In this document: positions 6,281 to 14,374 of the stretch, one piece after another
Layout: every line of letters starts with the position of its first letter
How positions within the stretch are numbered: position 1 is the stretch's first letter
DNA from: Candidatus Hydrogenedentota bacterium
GTDB taxonomy: Bacteria; Hydrogenedentota; Hydrogenedentia; Hydrogenedentiales; CAITNO01
Direction of reading: 5' to 3'
Length of the DNA: 24,533 bases
Assembly: GCA_903922535.1 (NCBI GenBank)
Contig: CAIXUF010000461.1
Span: forward strand, 1 to 24,533
Translations under genes and position numbers: made by a program
Notes under the pieces: generated by a model
The model's input: the letters and a program-made list of their open reading frames with translations, nothing else
Database searches by the model: none
Told to the model about the DNA's origin: nothing

Positions 6281-7867
6281 TCAGTCCAGCGGCAGGCCGT
6301 CCTGCGTCCAGACGGTGAGGTTCTTCAGTGTGCTGTCACGGCGCGGGAGGAACAGCGCCAGCACGTAGCCCAGCGCGAACATGACCACATTGCCCGCGAT
6401 GCCGGTGTAGTAGGAGTCAAAGTGCGCGTTTAGCGTTGCCGTGACGCCGGCCGGCAGCCAGCCCAGGCCCGACGCGGAGATGAACAGGGAAAACAGCACC
6501 GCGAAGGCGATGCCGATGCCCACCGCGCGGCCGTCGCCGCGCTTGGTGAAGAAGCCGAGCAGGTACAGCCCCACCAGCCCGCCCGCAATAATGGACTGGA
6601 ATTCTGTCCATAGATCCTGCAATGTCATGGTGTTGGCCTTGAAGAGGATGTAGGCGCCGCCGACCATGACGACCGAGGACGCCAGCGTCACCCCCCTTGC
6701 GACAGCCACGTAGTGCACGTCATTGCGGCCGGTGGACAGGTGGCGCTTGTACAAATCGGTGATCGCCACGGCCGAAATGGAGTTCATGGCCGACGACATG
6801 CTTGACATGGCCGCGGCCAGCACGGCCGCCACCACGATGCCGCCCGTGCCGGGCGGCAATTGGGTCGTCACGAAGTACGGCAGGATCTCTTCTGCCTTGC
6901 GCGTGCCCGCGAGCATGGCCGCCGCGGCCGGATCGGGAAACACCTTGTAGAAAACGTACAGTCCCGTGCCAAGGAACATGAAGTAGCCCCAGGTGGGCAC
7001 GCAGAACAGGCAGGACAGCCATATGGCCTGGCGCGCGTCTTTGGCGGAGCGGGCGCTGCAATACTTCTGGATGTTCTCCTGGTTGCTGCTGTATTCGCCC
7101 AGCCACTGGAACAGGCCCACGATGAGCAGCATGCCCACCGTCTTGTGGCTCAGCGCGAAACCCCAGGGGATTGGCTTGAGGCTGCCGTCGGCGACCTTTT
7201 CGTTGAGCAGGAACTTGCCGTCGGTCCAGGCCACCGAGAGCATCTGGTGCAGGCCGCCGGGAAGCCGGTACAGGATTACGGCGAGGATGAGCAGGCCGCC
7301 AATGGTCAGGATGACGGACTGCACAAAATCGGTCCAGATCACCGCCTCGATGCCGCCGACCACGGTGTAGTACGCCGTGACCACGCCGCCGAGCAGAATG
7401 CACACCGACACGTCCCAGCCGGTGATGCGGTGGACCAGCAGCGCCACGAGAAACTGGATCAGGCTGATGCGGAAACACTGGGAGATGATGAACACGCAGG
7501 CCGCATACACGCGCGTGCGCGGGCCGAAACGGCTCTCCAGGTACTCGAACACGGACGTGATCTTGCCGCGCCGGAAGAAGGGCACGAAGAAGCGCGAGGC
7601 TATCAGCACCGCAAAGGGCAGGGTGATGCAGATGACATAGCGCAGGTAGCCGGTCTTAAACGCGTCGGCCGGATAGGCCACGAAGGTGATGGAACTGATG
7701 GTTGCGCCAAACAGCGACACGCCCACCAGCCAGCCGGGAAAGGCCCGGCCCCCGACGAAATAGTGCTCCGTGGTCTTGGCGCGCCGACCAAAATACCAGC
7801 CCATGATCGACATCGCCGCGAAGTAGACTACCACGACCGTCAAGTCTATAAATCCGAACTGACCCAT
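6281..7867 (-). CDS. Sodium:solute symporter (SSS family)
   Basis: 528 residues with about 13 hydrophobic segments, the size and pattern of the SSS/SGLT family of Na+-coupled transporters. Typical features are the N-terminal DLTVVVVYFAAMSIMGWYFGRR...EHYFVGGR, the SLFGATISSITFVAYPADAF segment of helix 1-2, YTVVGGIEAVIWTDFVQ, and the AAAMSSMSSAMNSISAV stretch that carries the sodium-site serines. The substrate cannot be read from sequence; a sugar, sugar acid or sialic-acid-like solute would fit the carbohydrate-oriented neighbourhood. The start is preceded by a purine-rich AAAGGCGGGG. A small membrane protein gene follows 31 bases downstream. Confidence 0.92.
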   Translation of the reverse strand: MGQFGFIDLTVVVVYFAAMSIMGWYFGRRAKTTEHYFVGGRAFPGWLVGVSLFGATISSITFVAYPADAFKTGYLRYVICITLPFAVLIASRFFVPFFRRGKITSVFEYLESRFGPRTRVYAACVFIISQCFRISLIQFLVALLVHRITGWDVSVCILLGGVVTAYYTVVGGIEAVIWTDFVQSVILTIGGLLILAVILYRLPGGLHQMLSVAWTDGKFLLNEKVADGSLKPIPWGFALSHKTVGMLLIVGLFQWLGEYSSNQENIQKYCSARSAKDARQAIWLSCLFCVPTWGYFMFLGTGLYVFYKVFPDPAAAAMLAGTRKAEEILPYFVTTQLPPGTGGIVVAAVLAAAMSSMSSAMNSISAVAITDLYKRHLSTGRNDVHYVAVARGVTLASSVVMVGGAYILFKANTMTLQDLWTEFQSIIAGGLVGLYLLGFFTKRGDGRAVGIGIAFAVLFSLFISASGLGWLPAGVTATLNAHFDSYYTGIAGNVVMFALGYVLALFLPRRDSTLKNLTVWTQDGLPLD

Positions 7868-7976
7868 CGGCCCCGCCTTTCCGGTTGAACCCGGTCATGG
7901 TATTGCCTGGCACGGGCGGGAATCCAGTTAATAGCAGCAGAGTGCACCGTTTTATCCCAAGAGGCCGGCAGGGATG

Positions 7977-7994
7977 CTCCCGCCTTCGCGGGAG
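7977..7994. other. Short hairpin between aspS and the symporter gene
   Basis: CTCCCGC and GCGGGAG form a 7-bp stem around a 4-base loop in the 211-base gap after the aspS stop. There is no T-run on either side, so it is only a weak candidate for a terminator. Confidence 0.35.
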
Positions 7995-8078
7995 TGCCGG
8001 GTGCTCCCAGTCAAGACGGCGCGCTCCATTTTGCGCCGCAGCATTCCACGCACGGTCTACTACGTCTTGCGCCCCGGT

Positions 8079-9857
8079 TTATGCTGTCTCGGGCGGGTAG
8101 TTGATTTCGAGGTGGAGTTCGTCCAACTGGCGCTGCTCGACCGTGTTGGGGGCGCCCATGAGCAGGTCCTGCGCGCGCTGGTTGAGCGGGAACGCGATGA
8201 CTTCGCGGATGTTGGGCTCGTCGGCGAGAAGCATGATGATGCGGTCGAGGCCGGGCGCGATGCCTCCGTGCGGCGGGGCCCCGTAGTGGAAGGCCTTCCA
8301 CAGCGCCGGGAACTTTGACTTGACCACTTCCTCCGAGTAACCCGCTATCTCGAAGGCTTTGAGCATGACCTCGGGCCGGTGGTTGCGGATGGCGCCGGAG
8401 GACAGCTCGATGCCGTTGCAGACGATGTCATACTGGTAGGCGAGGATGTCGAGCGGGTCCATGGTGTTGAGCGCTTCAAGCCCGCCCTGCGGCATCGAGA
8501 AGGGGTTGTGGCAGAAGTCCACCTTCTTCTCGTCGGTATTCCACTCGTACATGGGGAAGTCGACGATCCAGCAGAAGGAGGCAATGGCGGGGTCAATCAG
8601 CCCGAGTCCGTTGCCGAGCCAGGTGCGGACCTTGCCCATCAGCTTGTTGGTCTCGGCGCGGGCGCCGGCGCCGAAGAAGAGCGCGTCGTTCTCCTCGACG
8701 CCCATGCGCTCGATGAGCGCCTGCTTCTCCGCCTCGCTGAGGAACTTGGCGATGGGGCCCTTGAACTCGCCCTCCCTGCGGGCGAGCCATGCGAGGCCCT
8801 TGGCGCCCTCGCCGCGGGCATAGCGCTCGGCGTCGTCGAAGAACTTGCGCGGCTGCGCCGCGGCGCCCTTCGCGTTGAGCACCTTCACCGCGCCGCCGCC
8901 GGTGATCTGGCTGGAGAAGACCTTCAGTTCGCAGTTGCCGAACAGGTCGGTGCAGTCGACCATCTTCATTTCGAAGCGGATGTCCGGCTTGTCCGAACCG
9001 TACCACTCCACCGAATCGCGGAAGGCGATGCGCGGGAAGGTCTCGGCCACGATGCGCTTGGTCGACAGGGTTTTGAACAGGCGGCAAAGCAGCATTTCGA
9101 GTTCGATGAAGAGGTCGTCCTGCTGGATGTAGGACATCTCCATATCAATCTGGTAGAACTCGCCCGGGCTGCGGTCCGCACGGGAATCCTCGTCGCGGAA
9201 GCAGGGGGCAATCTGGAAGTACTTGTCGAAGCCGGAGACCATCAGCAACTGCTTAAACTGCTGCGGGGCCTGCGGCAGCGCGTAGAACTGGCCCGCATAG
9301 AGTCGGCTCGGCACGAGGTAGTCGCGCGCGCCCTCGGGCGACGACGCGGTGAGGATTGGCGTGTGGTACTCGACGAAGCCGCGTTCCACCAGATGCTGGC
9401 GCACCAGTGCGGCCGTCTGCGAGCGCAGCAGGATGTTCTTGTGCATCCGCTCGCGGCGCAGGTCCAGGAAGCGGTACTCCAGCCGCATCTCCTCGGGACA
9501 GTCCAGTTCCTGGTTCACCGTGAAGGGCAGCGCGTCGCAGACGGACTCGATGGCGAAGGCCTCGGCCACCACCTCGATCTCGCCGGTGGGCATGTTGGGG
9601 TTCACCGTTTCCGGTGAACGCGCCACCACGGAGCCGACGACGGTGACCACGAACTCATTGCGTGCCTTTTCCGCCTCGGCGAAGCACGGATGATCCGGAT
9701 TGACCACCACCTGGGTGAGACCGTAATTGTCGCGCAGGTCCAGGAAAATCACGCCGCCGTGGTCGCGTTTGCGGTGAACCCAGCCCGACAGTTTGACCGT
9801 CTGGCCGGCATGTTCCTTGCGCAGGACGCCGCAGGTATGGGTGCGATAGGGGTGCAT
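8079..9857 (-). CDS. aspS: Aspartyl-tRNA synthetase, probably non-discriminating type
   Basis: 592 residues from the ATG at 9857, which has GGAGG five bases upstream; the frame stays open further upstream, but family alignment (MHPYRTHTCGVL) supports this start. It joins Asp to tRNA-Asp in the cytosol. The N-terminal OB-fold anticodon domain (about 1-110) is followed by class II motif 2 (FRDEDSRADRSPGEFYQID, about 220-238), the GAD insertion typical of bacterial AspRS (about 280-410), and motif 3 (GGIAPGLDR, 531-539). In the N-terminal domain it has RDHGGVIFLDLRD: a His at residue 33 where discriminating bacterial enzymes have Leu. In studied bacteria this His marks AspRS that also charges tRNA-Asn, so a GatCAB pathway may exist. 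The last point is inference. Confidence 0.96.
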   Translation of the reverse strand: MHPYRTHTCGVLRKEHAGQTVKLSGWVHRKRDHGGVIFLDLRDNYGLTQVVVNPDHPCFAEAEKARNEFVVTVVGSVVARSPETVNPNMPTGEIEVVAEAFAIESVCDALPFTVNQELDCPEEMRLEYRFLDLRRERMHKNILLRSQTAALVRQHLVERGFVEYHTPILTASSPEGARDYLVPSRLYAGQFYALPQAPQQFKQLLMVSGFDKYFQIAPCFRDEDSRADRSPGEFYQIDMEMSYIQQDDLFIELEMLLCRLFKTLSTKRIVAETFPRIAFRDSVEWYGSDKPDIRFEMKMVDCTDLFGNCELKVFSSQITGGGAVKVLNAKGAAAQPRKFFDDAERYARGEGAKGLAWLARREGEFKGPIAKFLSEAEKQALIERMGVEENDALFFGAGARAETNKLMGKVRTWLGNGLGLIDPAIASFCWIVDFPMYEWNTDEKKVDFCHNPFSMPQGGLEALNTMDPLDILAYQYDIVCNGIELSSGAIRNHRPEVMLKAFEIAGYSEEVVKSKFPALWKAFHYGAPPHGGIAPGLDRIIMLLADEPNIREVIAFPLNQRAQDLLMGAPNTVEQRQLDELHLEINYPPETA

Positions 9858-9959
9858 AAAGCCTCCGGAAAGGCGGGGCGCGAAGCCCTGCTGATCCTGT
9901 TGCGCCGGGGGGATTCGCCTGTGCGTAAACCCTTTGTTTTCAAGCCCGACAGAGCCGCA

Positions 9960-9989
9960 AGAATAGCAATTATGGGCGAAAAATGTCAA
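9960..9989 (-). promoter_or_regulatory. Promoter of aspS
   Basis: On the minus strand TTGACA (9984-9989), an 18-base spacer and TATTCT (9960-9965). Transcription would start near 9953, about 95 bases before the aspS ATG. Confidence 0.65.
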
Positions 9990-10191
9990 ACGCCGGTCAA
10001 GGCGGGCCGCAACCGGAGAATTCAGAATTCAGAGGTCAAAACATGTAAGGGAAGACAGAACTGGCATACAGGAATGTCCCTTGACACCGGGCCGCCCAAC
10101 GGGCGCCCCACACGGGCATCTGTCAACTTGTGGTCAGGACGCGACGAGATGGGGAATGGACGCCGCGAAACGCCCGCCAGAAGGTTGGGCG
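9990..10191. other. Gap between the winged-helix regulator gene and the aspS promoter
   Basis: Together with the aspS leader this makes a 334-base stretch without a gene. Apart from the aspS promoter I see no convincing gene, terminator or repeat in it. Confidence 0.5.
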
Positions 10192-10575
10192 CTACTTTCC
10201 CCGCACGGCCTTGATGAGCGCCTCCATGTGCTTCAGATAATTCTCCAGGGCGCGGCGTCCGTCGTTGGTGATGCGGTAGAGGGTCTTGGGGGTGCGTCCG
10301 TCGAAGGTCTTGGTGCAGGTGACGTACCGCGCCTCTTCCAGCTTGCGGGCGTGGACACTGAGGTTGCCGTCGGTGGCCTCCAGCAGCGCTTTCAGATCGT
10401 TGAAGGCGAGGGACTCGTTGACGGCCAGCGCGCTGACGATGGCAAGGCGGATGCGGTCGTGCAGCAGGCGGCCCTGCGGGTCTTCCTGTTCGGACTGGGC
10501 CATGCCCGACACGGCGCGCAGCGTCGCCTCGCTGTCCCGCCCCGACCGGGCCGCTGCTTTGTCCTGTCTGGCCAT
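10192..10575 (-). CDS. Winged-helix transcriptional regulator (HTH_34 type)
   Basis: 127 residues. After a polar N-terminus (about 1-30) comes a compact winged-helix domain: DRIRLAIVSALAVNESLAFNDLKALLEATDGNLSVHARKLEEARYV, then KTFDGRTPKTLYRITNDGRRALENYLKHMEAL. This is the pattern of the small MarR/ArsR-related family in which recognition falls on the NLSVHARKLE helix and a wing carries GRTPKTLY. Its ATG overlaps the stop of the upstream membrane-protein gene by one base (TGATG), so the two are translationally coupled. Two palindromic sites in the divergent promoter region (11260-11301) are the natural candidates for its operators, implying autoregulation and control of the gene at 11433. That link is inference. 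Confidence 0.88.
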   Translation of the reverse strand: MARQDKAAARSGRDSEATLRAVSGMAQSEQEDPQGRLLHDRIRLAIVSALAVNESLAFNDLKALLEATDGNLSVHARKLEEARYVTCTKTFDGRTPKTLYRITNDGRRALENYLKHMEALIKAVRGK

Positions 10576-11222
10576 CAGCCGTCGTGCCTCCACGTGATGT
10601 ACAGCCCGCTGGCGATGTGCAGGAGTCCGAAACCCGCCGCCAGGATGAGGTCGGCAAAGGCCAGCGTGCCTGCAAGCGGATGAAAGATCGGCACGGGCGG
10701 ATAAAAGGCGCACACGCCGAGCGCGATAAAGCAGAAGCCGGTGACGGGAAGCACCTGGACCGAAAAGGCGCCGCCCGTAACCACGCCCACGCCGTACAGC
10801 AGCAGCCACACGCCGGGCATAAGCTCGTCGAGTGAGCGCTCGTAGCAGATTTCGGTCAGGACGACGCCCGCCAGGATCGGCGGGAAGAGGCTGAGCGCGA
10901 ACTTGTGGCCCACCGCCGAAAAGAGCGGGGCGCGCTGCCGCCGGGACTTGAGGACCATGCCGGCGAATCCGGTCAGGCAGCCCGCAAAGGCCACGGCCAG
11001 CCAGATCCAAATCCACCAGTCATTCGTGCGGCGGAGTGACCCGACATACGCGCCCACCAGCGCGATCCCCCCCATGAGCACGGTGCTCCGGCCGGACACG
11101 GCCGTCAGCGGGGCCGACCGGGCCATGGTGTCGCGGATAAAGGACAGGTTGTCCATGGCGCGTTCATGCAGGAACGCGACGGGGGCGGGTTCGCCGCGGG
11201 TGGGGCTGTCATTCTGTGCCAT
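10575..11222 (-). CDS. Integral membrane protein coupled to the winged-helix regulator
   Basis: 215 residues. About five hydrophobic segments: [78 protein letters not shown] and [15 protein letters not shown], plus a sixth near the C-terminus ([20 protein letters not shown]). The N-terminal soluble part contains [23 protein letters not shown], a segment I associate with membrane proteins paired with such regulators. The proposed ATG lies exactly where transcription should start (see promoter at 11229-11257), so translation may be leaderless; an internal ATG at 11156 is the alternative and also lacks a Shine-Dalgarno sequence. It may sense a signal and relay it to the regulator; function is unknown. 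Confidence 0.82.
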   Translation of the reverse strand: MAQNDSPTRGEPAPVAFLHERAMDNLSFIRDTMARSAPLTAVSGRSTVLMGGIALVGAYVGSLRRTNDWWIWIWLAVAFAGCLTGFAGMVLKSRRQRAPLFSAVGHKFALSLFPPILAGVVLTEICYERSLDELMPGVWLLLYGVGVVTGGAFSVQVLPVTGFCFIALGVCAFYPPVPIFHPLAGTLAFADLILAAGFGLLHIASGLYITWRHDG

Positions 11223-11228
11223 GACGTA

Positions 11229-11257
11229 ATTCTACCCGGTGCGTCTTGCATTTTCAA
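11229..11257 (-). promoter_or_regulatory. Promoter of the membrane protein/regulator operon
   Basis: On the minus strand TTGAAA (11252-11257), a 17-base spacer and TAGAAT (11229-11234). The expected +1 falls at 11222, the A of the proposed ATG, so the mRNA would be leaderless. The first palindromic operator begins three bases upstream of the -35 box. Confidence 0.65.
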
Positions 11258-11274
11258 GGACTTTGTGGTACAAA
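11246..11274 (+). promoter_or_regulatory. Possible promoter of the gene at 11433
   Basis: TTGCAT (11246-11251), a 17-base spacer and TACAAA (11269-11274). The -10 box lies within the first palindromic operator, which would let a bound regulator block it. The match to consensus is moderate. Confidence 0.4.
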
Positions 11275-11276
11275 GT
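11260..11276. promoter_or_regulatory. Palindromic operator 1
   Basis: ACTTTGT-GGT-ACAAAGT, perfect 7-base arms around a 3-base spacer, in the divergent promoter region. It is AT-rich against a GC-rich background and lies outside all accepted genes. Confidence 0.8.
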
Positions 11277-11284
11277 GTACATAG

Positions 11285-11307
11285 GCTTTGTGTCGCAAAG
11301 TACTTTG
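11285..11307. promoter_or_regulatory. Palindromic operator 2 with an added half-site
   Basis: GCTTTGT-GTC-GCAAAGT (11285-11301) matches operator 1 in its CTTTG/CAAAG arms; the centres are 25 bases apart. A further half-site ACTTTG follows at 11302-11307. The spacing and repetition suggest cooperative binding by a dimeric regulator, most simply the winged-helix protein encoded next door. Confidence 0.75.
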
Positions 11308-11432
11308 ACGGAGATGGAAGCGATGGACACCGCATTGGCCGCAAGAGGAATGAGCCCAGGGCCCGTGGACCCGGACCACAGGCGCCGCACGGCGCACGAA
11401 ATGGACTGACGACAACAGAAGGAGGAAACACC

Positions 11433-12920
11433 ATGAACACGCAGAACCGTCTTGTCCGCCTGTGCATTGCCGGCAATTTTGCGCTGGCCGTCGCACTGGC
11501 CTGCTGGTTCGCCTTCTACCCGGCGGCTCGGATTGCGCTTGACCTGCGCGACCCGGCGCTCAAGGGCGGTGAGATCCCCCGCGCTGCGTTCCGTCTTCAC
11601 CGGAACCTGTCCCCCAAACTGGAGCAATGGGCGAAGGCGCGCGTGGCCTCGGGCCGCGCGGCGCAGATCAGCACGGACAACATCTCCGGCTCGGAGTGGC
11701 CCGTCTTTGGGTCGGTCTTCTATCTGTGGTCCACCGAGGCGCTGGAGCAGGCGTGGGAGAAGTCGCCCGACGGTCCCGAGCCGCCAAAGGTCTATGCGCG
11801 CGGCGCGGTGGACGCCGTGACCGCGCTGGTGCTCGACCCCAGCCACGGCGGGTGGGTCAGGAAACACTGGGGCGAGCGCTACCTGGACCATGAAAACGTG
11901 TGGTACCGGGCCATGCGGTTGTGCGCGATCATGTCGCAGCACAATCTAACCGGGGAGACGCAATACCTGTCCATGCTGCGCGAACGATCGGACGCGCTGG
12001 CCGCGGAGTTGGACGCCTCGCCGCACGGCCTGCTCAACGACTACCCAAGTGAATGTTATCCGGGGGATGTGCTGGCGGCCGTCGCCTGCATCCGCCGCGC
12101 CGGCCTGCTGCTCGGAACGGACCACGGCGCCTTTCTTGCCCGGGCGCAGCGCGGGTTCACCGGACCTTCCGCCGATGCGGCAGGTCTGCCCGGCTACATG
12201 GCCGACACCGCCTCGGGCGAACTGCTTGGACCGGCGCGCGGCTGCTCCAATTCATACGCCTGTTTCGTGGGACCGGAACTCTGGCCCGATCTGTCCCGGC
12301 AATGGTACGACGCCTACGAGCGGGATTTCTGGCAGTACCGCTGGGGCGCGTGGGGGTTTCGTGAATTCGCCAAAGACAGCGGCATGGGCGACTGGTACGC
12401 CGACGTGGATGCGGGCCCGTCCATTGCCGGACACGGCATGGCGGCCTGCGCCTTCGGCCTGGCGGCGGCGCGGGCCAATGGCCGCTTTGACCACGCCTAT
12501 CCCCTGGCGGCGGAAATGCTTGCCATGTCGTGGCCGCTGCCCAACGGCCGTCTCGGGCTGCCCCAACTGCTGTCCAACGCCACGGACGCGCCTTATCTGG
12601 GGGAAGAGGGCATCCTCTTCAACCTGACCCGGCCGCCCGCGCCGTTCATGACGCCGCAGCATGGAGGAACGATTCCACCCATGGTCTACGGAATGCTTGC
12701 GGCCTATCCGGCCGCGGGAACCATTATCCTTACGGCGGCCACCTTCGCCCTGCGCCGCGCGATGCGCCTGCGGATTCCCTTTCCGCGCGCACAGGCGGCG
12801 CTGTGGGTGGTGTTGTGCGCCGCCGCAGTGGTCCTGTTCATCAGCGGCCAGAGCGCCTTTGGCTATCTCTGTCTGGCACCCGCGCTGGTGCTGCCCCGCG
12901 CGGTCGTGGAAAGAGACTGA
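11433..12920 (+). CDS. Membrane-anchored protein resembling the linalool dehydratase/isomerase family
   Basis: 495 residues from ATG 11433, with GGAGG eight bases upstream. One N-terminal helix (about 10-30), a large Trp- and Cys-containing soluble domain (about 35-410), then two or three membrane helices near the C-terminus (about 416-440, 454-472, 474-491). The soluble part has the all-alpha repeats and the ENVWYRAMRLCAIM...LDASPHGLLNDYPSECYPGDVLAAVA stretch that I associate with linalool dehydratase/isomerase-like (alpha/alpha)6-barrel proteins. Whether it is an enzyme on terpenes, a glycosidase-like enzyme or something else cannot be told. It is divergent from the membrane protein/regulator pair, with shared operators between them, so it is probably the regulated target. 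Confidence 0.7.
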   Translation: MNTQNRLVRLCIAGNFALAVALACWFAFYPAARIALDLRDPALKGGEIPRAAFRLHRNLSPKLEQWAKARVASGRAAQISTDNISGSEWPVFGSVFYLWSTEALEQAWEKSPDGPEPPKVYARGAVDAVTALVLDPSHGGWVRKHWGERYLDHENVWYRAMRLCAIMSQHNLTGETQYLSMLRERSDALAAELDASPHGLLNDYPSECYPGDVLAAVACIRRAGLLLGTDHGAFLARAQRGFTGPSADAAGLPGYMADTASGELLGPARGCSNSYACFVGPELWPDLSRQWYDAYERDFWQYRWGAWGFREFAKDSGMGDWYADVDAGPSIAGHGMAACAFGLAAARANGRFDHAYPLAAEMLAMSWPLPNGRLGLPQLLSNATDAPYLGEEGILFNLTRPPAPFMTPQHGGTIPPMVYGMLAAYPAAGTIILTAATFALRRAMRLRIPFPRAQAALWVVLCAAAVVLFISGQSAFGYLCLAPALVLPRAVVERD

Positions 12921-12973
12921 GCGGAACGCCAAATGACGGCCGGCCCGTTCGGGCAGGCGCCGCGCGGCAAAGG

Positions 12974-13001
12974 CCGCCCACGGCAGCATTGCTGTGGGCG
13001 G
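12974..13001. other. Hairpin after the gene at 11433
   Basis: CCGCCCA (12974-12980) pairs with TGGGCGG (12995-13001) and CAGC (12984-12987) with GCTG (12991-12994), leaving a 3-base bulge and an ATT loop. No T-run follows, so termination is possible but weakly supported. Confidence 0.4.
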
Positions 13002-13018
13002 CGGGTCTCCGTGTCTCT

Positions 13019-13047
13019 TTGCTCCATGCGCTTCGCTCCGATATACT
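13019..13047 (+). promoter_or_regulatory. Sigma-70-type promoter upstream of the TIM-barrel gene
   Basis: TTGCTC (13019-13024), a 17-base spacer and TATACT (13042-13047). Transcription would start near 13054, leaving about 390 bases before the ATG at 13444. That is unusually long and leaves room for a small gene or a leader. Confidence 0.55.
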
Positions 13048-13176
13048 GTCGCAAACAACCCGTTTCCGTTGGTCCGCGCCAACCGGACGCCGTGATTTCC
13101 GAAGAGGGGCGCCCCCCGGCACCCGACGGCCCGGCGGCGGACGCGCTGCGCATGTCCGACAGCAAGAGGAAGCAGA

Positions 13177-13377
13177 ATGCCGCAAGCGAAAGCCTTTCCG
13201 CCGGACGCCGCCGGGGCCGCGAGAATCCCCGCCCCCCGCATGCGGATCCCTCTCTTCAGCGCCGCGCTCCTCCCGATCAACTTTGGCATTCAGATTCCCT
13301 TCTTCGCCGGCATGTGCCCTGCACACCCGTGTTTGCAGCGCTCTCCCTGCCCTTCTCCGGAAGGCAGGCCGGCATGA
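13177..13377 (+). CDS. Possible small protein, 66 residues
   Basis: An ATG preceded by AGAGGAAG at suitable spacing, 123 bases after the proposed transcription start. The product is Pro- and Ala-rich, with a mildly hydrophobic middle (RIPLFSAALLPINFGIQIPFFAGM) and three Cys in the tail. I recognise no family, and the composition could also arise by chance in GC-rich DNA. The rest of the 12921-13443 gap shows only the hairpin and promoter listed separately. Confidence 0.2.
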   Translation: MPQAKAFPPDAAGAARIPAPRMRIPLFSAALLPINFGIQIPFFAGMCPAHPCLQRSPCPSPEGRPA

Positions 13378-13443
13378 CCCCGTCATTCAACTGAAATTCG
13401 GAACAGCCGCACAAATACAGGCACCAACTCGGAGGCAAAGACA

Positions 13444-14313
13444 ATGTCGGACCACACGATTTCGAGGAGAACAGCCATGGGGGCAATGGCCGGACTGGCG
13501 GGCGCGGGACTGGTGGCGCCGTCGGCCCTGGCGCAGGCGGCGCCTGCGGCGGGCGGCGGGCGGATCAAACAGTCGGTGTCACGCTGGTGCTACGGCAAGA
13601 TGCCGCTTGACGAGCTGTGCAAACAGGCCAAGGCCATCGGCCTGAAGGGCATAGACCTGCTCGACGAGCCGGACTGGGAGGTTGCCATCGCGCACGGCCT
13701 TGAGGTGGCCATGCCGAACGGGCCCAGCGGCATCAAGGACGGCTGGACCGATCCGGCGAACCACACCGAACTGTGCAAGAAATCCCTGGAACTGTTCCCC
13801 AAACTCGCGGCGCTCGGCATCAAGAACATGATCATCCTCTCGGGCAACCGCAGGGGCCTGTCCGACGACGAGGGTCTCAAGCACTGCGTCAGCGGCCTTT
13901 CGCAGATCATTCCGGCGGCGGAGAAGGCAAACATCACGCTGGTCATGGAACTGCTCAACAGCAAGCGCGACCACAAGGACTACATGTGTGACCACACGGC
14001 CTGGGGCGCGGCGGTGTGCGAGAAGCTGGGGTCCAAGAACTTCAAGCTGCTTTACGACGTTTACCACATGCAGATCATGGAAGGCGACATCATCGAGACC
14101 ATTCGCCGCTTCAAGGACGTCATAGGCCACTACCACACCGGCGGCGTGCCCGGCCGCCACGAGATCAACGCCACGCAGGAGATCAACTACCGGGCGGTGT
14201 GCGAGGCCATTGTGGAGACCGGTTTCCAGGGCTTCCTCGCCCACGAGTTCATCCCCAAGGGCAGCGACCCGATTGCATCCCTGCGCGAGGCCTACGATAT
14301 CTGCAACGTGTAG
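13444..14313 (+). CDS. Tat-exported TIM-barrel sugar isomerase/epimerase-like protein (hydroxypyruvate isomerase type)
   Basis: 289 residues from ATG 13444, with GGAGG ten bases upstream. Residues 1-31 are a twin-arginine signal (SRRTAMGAMAGLAGAGLVAPSA, ending ALA-QA), so the folded protein is exported. The rest is a xylose-isomerase-like TIM barrel. The expected metal and catalytic positions are present: Glu169 (VMELLNS), Asp205 and His208 (LLYDVYHMQ), His231 (GHYHTGG) and Glu268 (AHEFIP). NYRAVCEAIVETGFQGFLAHEF is the typical C-terminal hydroxypyruvate isomerase-like signature. The substrate is unknown. Exported members of this family are common in Planctomycetes-like genomes with much sugar metabolism. 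It is transcribed alone on the plus strand. Confidence 0.9.
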   Translation: MSDHTISRRTAMGAMAGLAGAGLVAPSALAQAAPAAGGGRIKQSVSRWCYGKMPLDELCKQAKAIGLKGIDLLDEPDWEVAIAHGLEVAMPNGPSGIKDGWTDPANHTELCKKSLELFPKLAALGIKNMIILSGNRRGLSDDEGLKHCVSGLSQIIPAAEKANITLVMELLNSKRDHKDYMCDHTAWGAAVCEKLGSKNFKLLYDVYHMQIMEGDIIETIRRFKDVIGHYHTGGVPGRHEINATQEINYRAVCEAIVETGFQGFLAHEFIPKGSDPIASLREAYDICNV

Positions 14314-14374
14314 GTTCCATACCGTCATTGCGAGCCCCAGACCGCCTGTGGCGACGATTTGCGGCAGAAAGGCG

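Noticed and set aside
6860..7888. 342-residue open frame on the plus strand
   Set aside because: Antisense to the symporter; low-complexity charged composition and no ribosome binding site.
8379..9617. 412-residue open frame on the plus strand
   Set aside because: Antisense to aspS; repetitive E, A, G and L content typical of a shadow frame.
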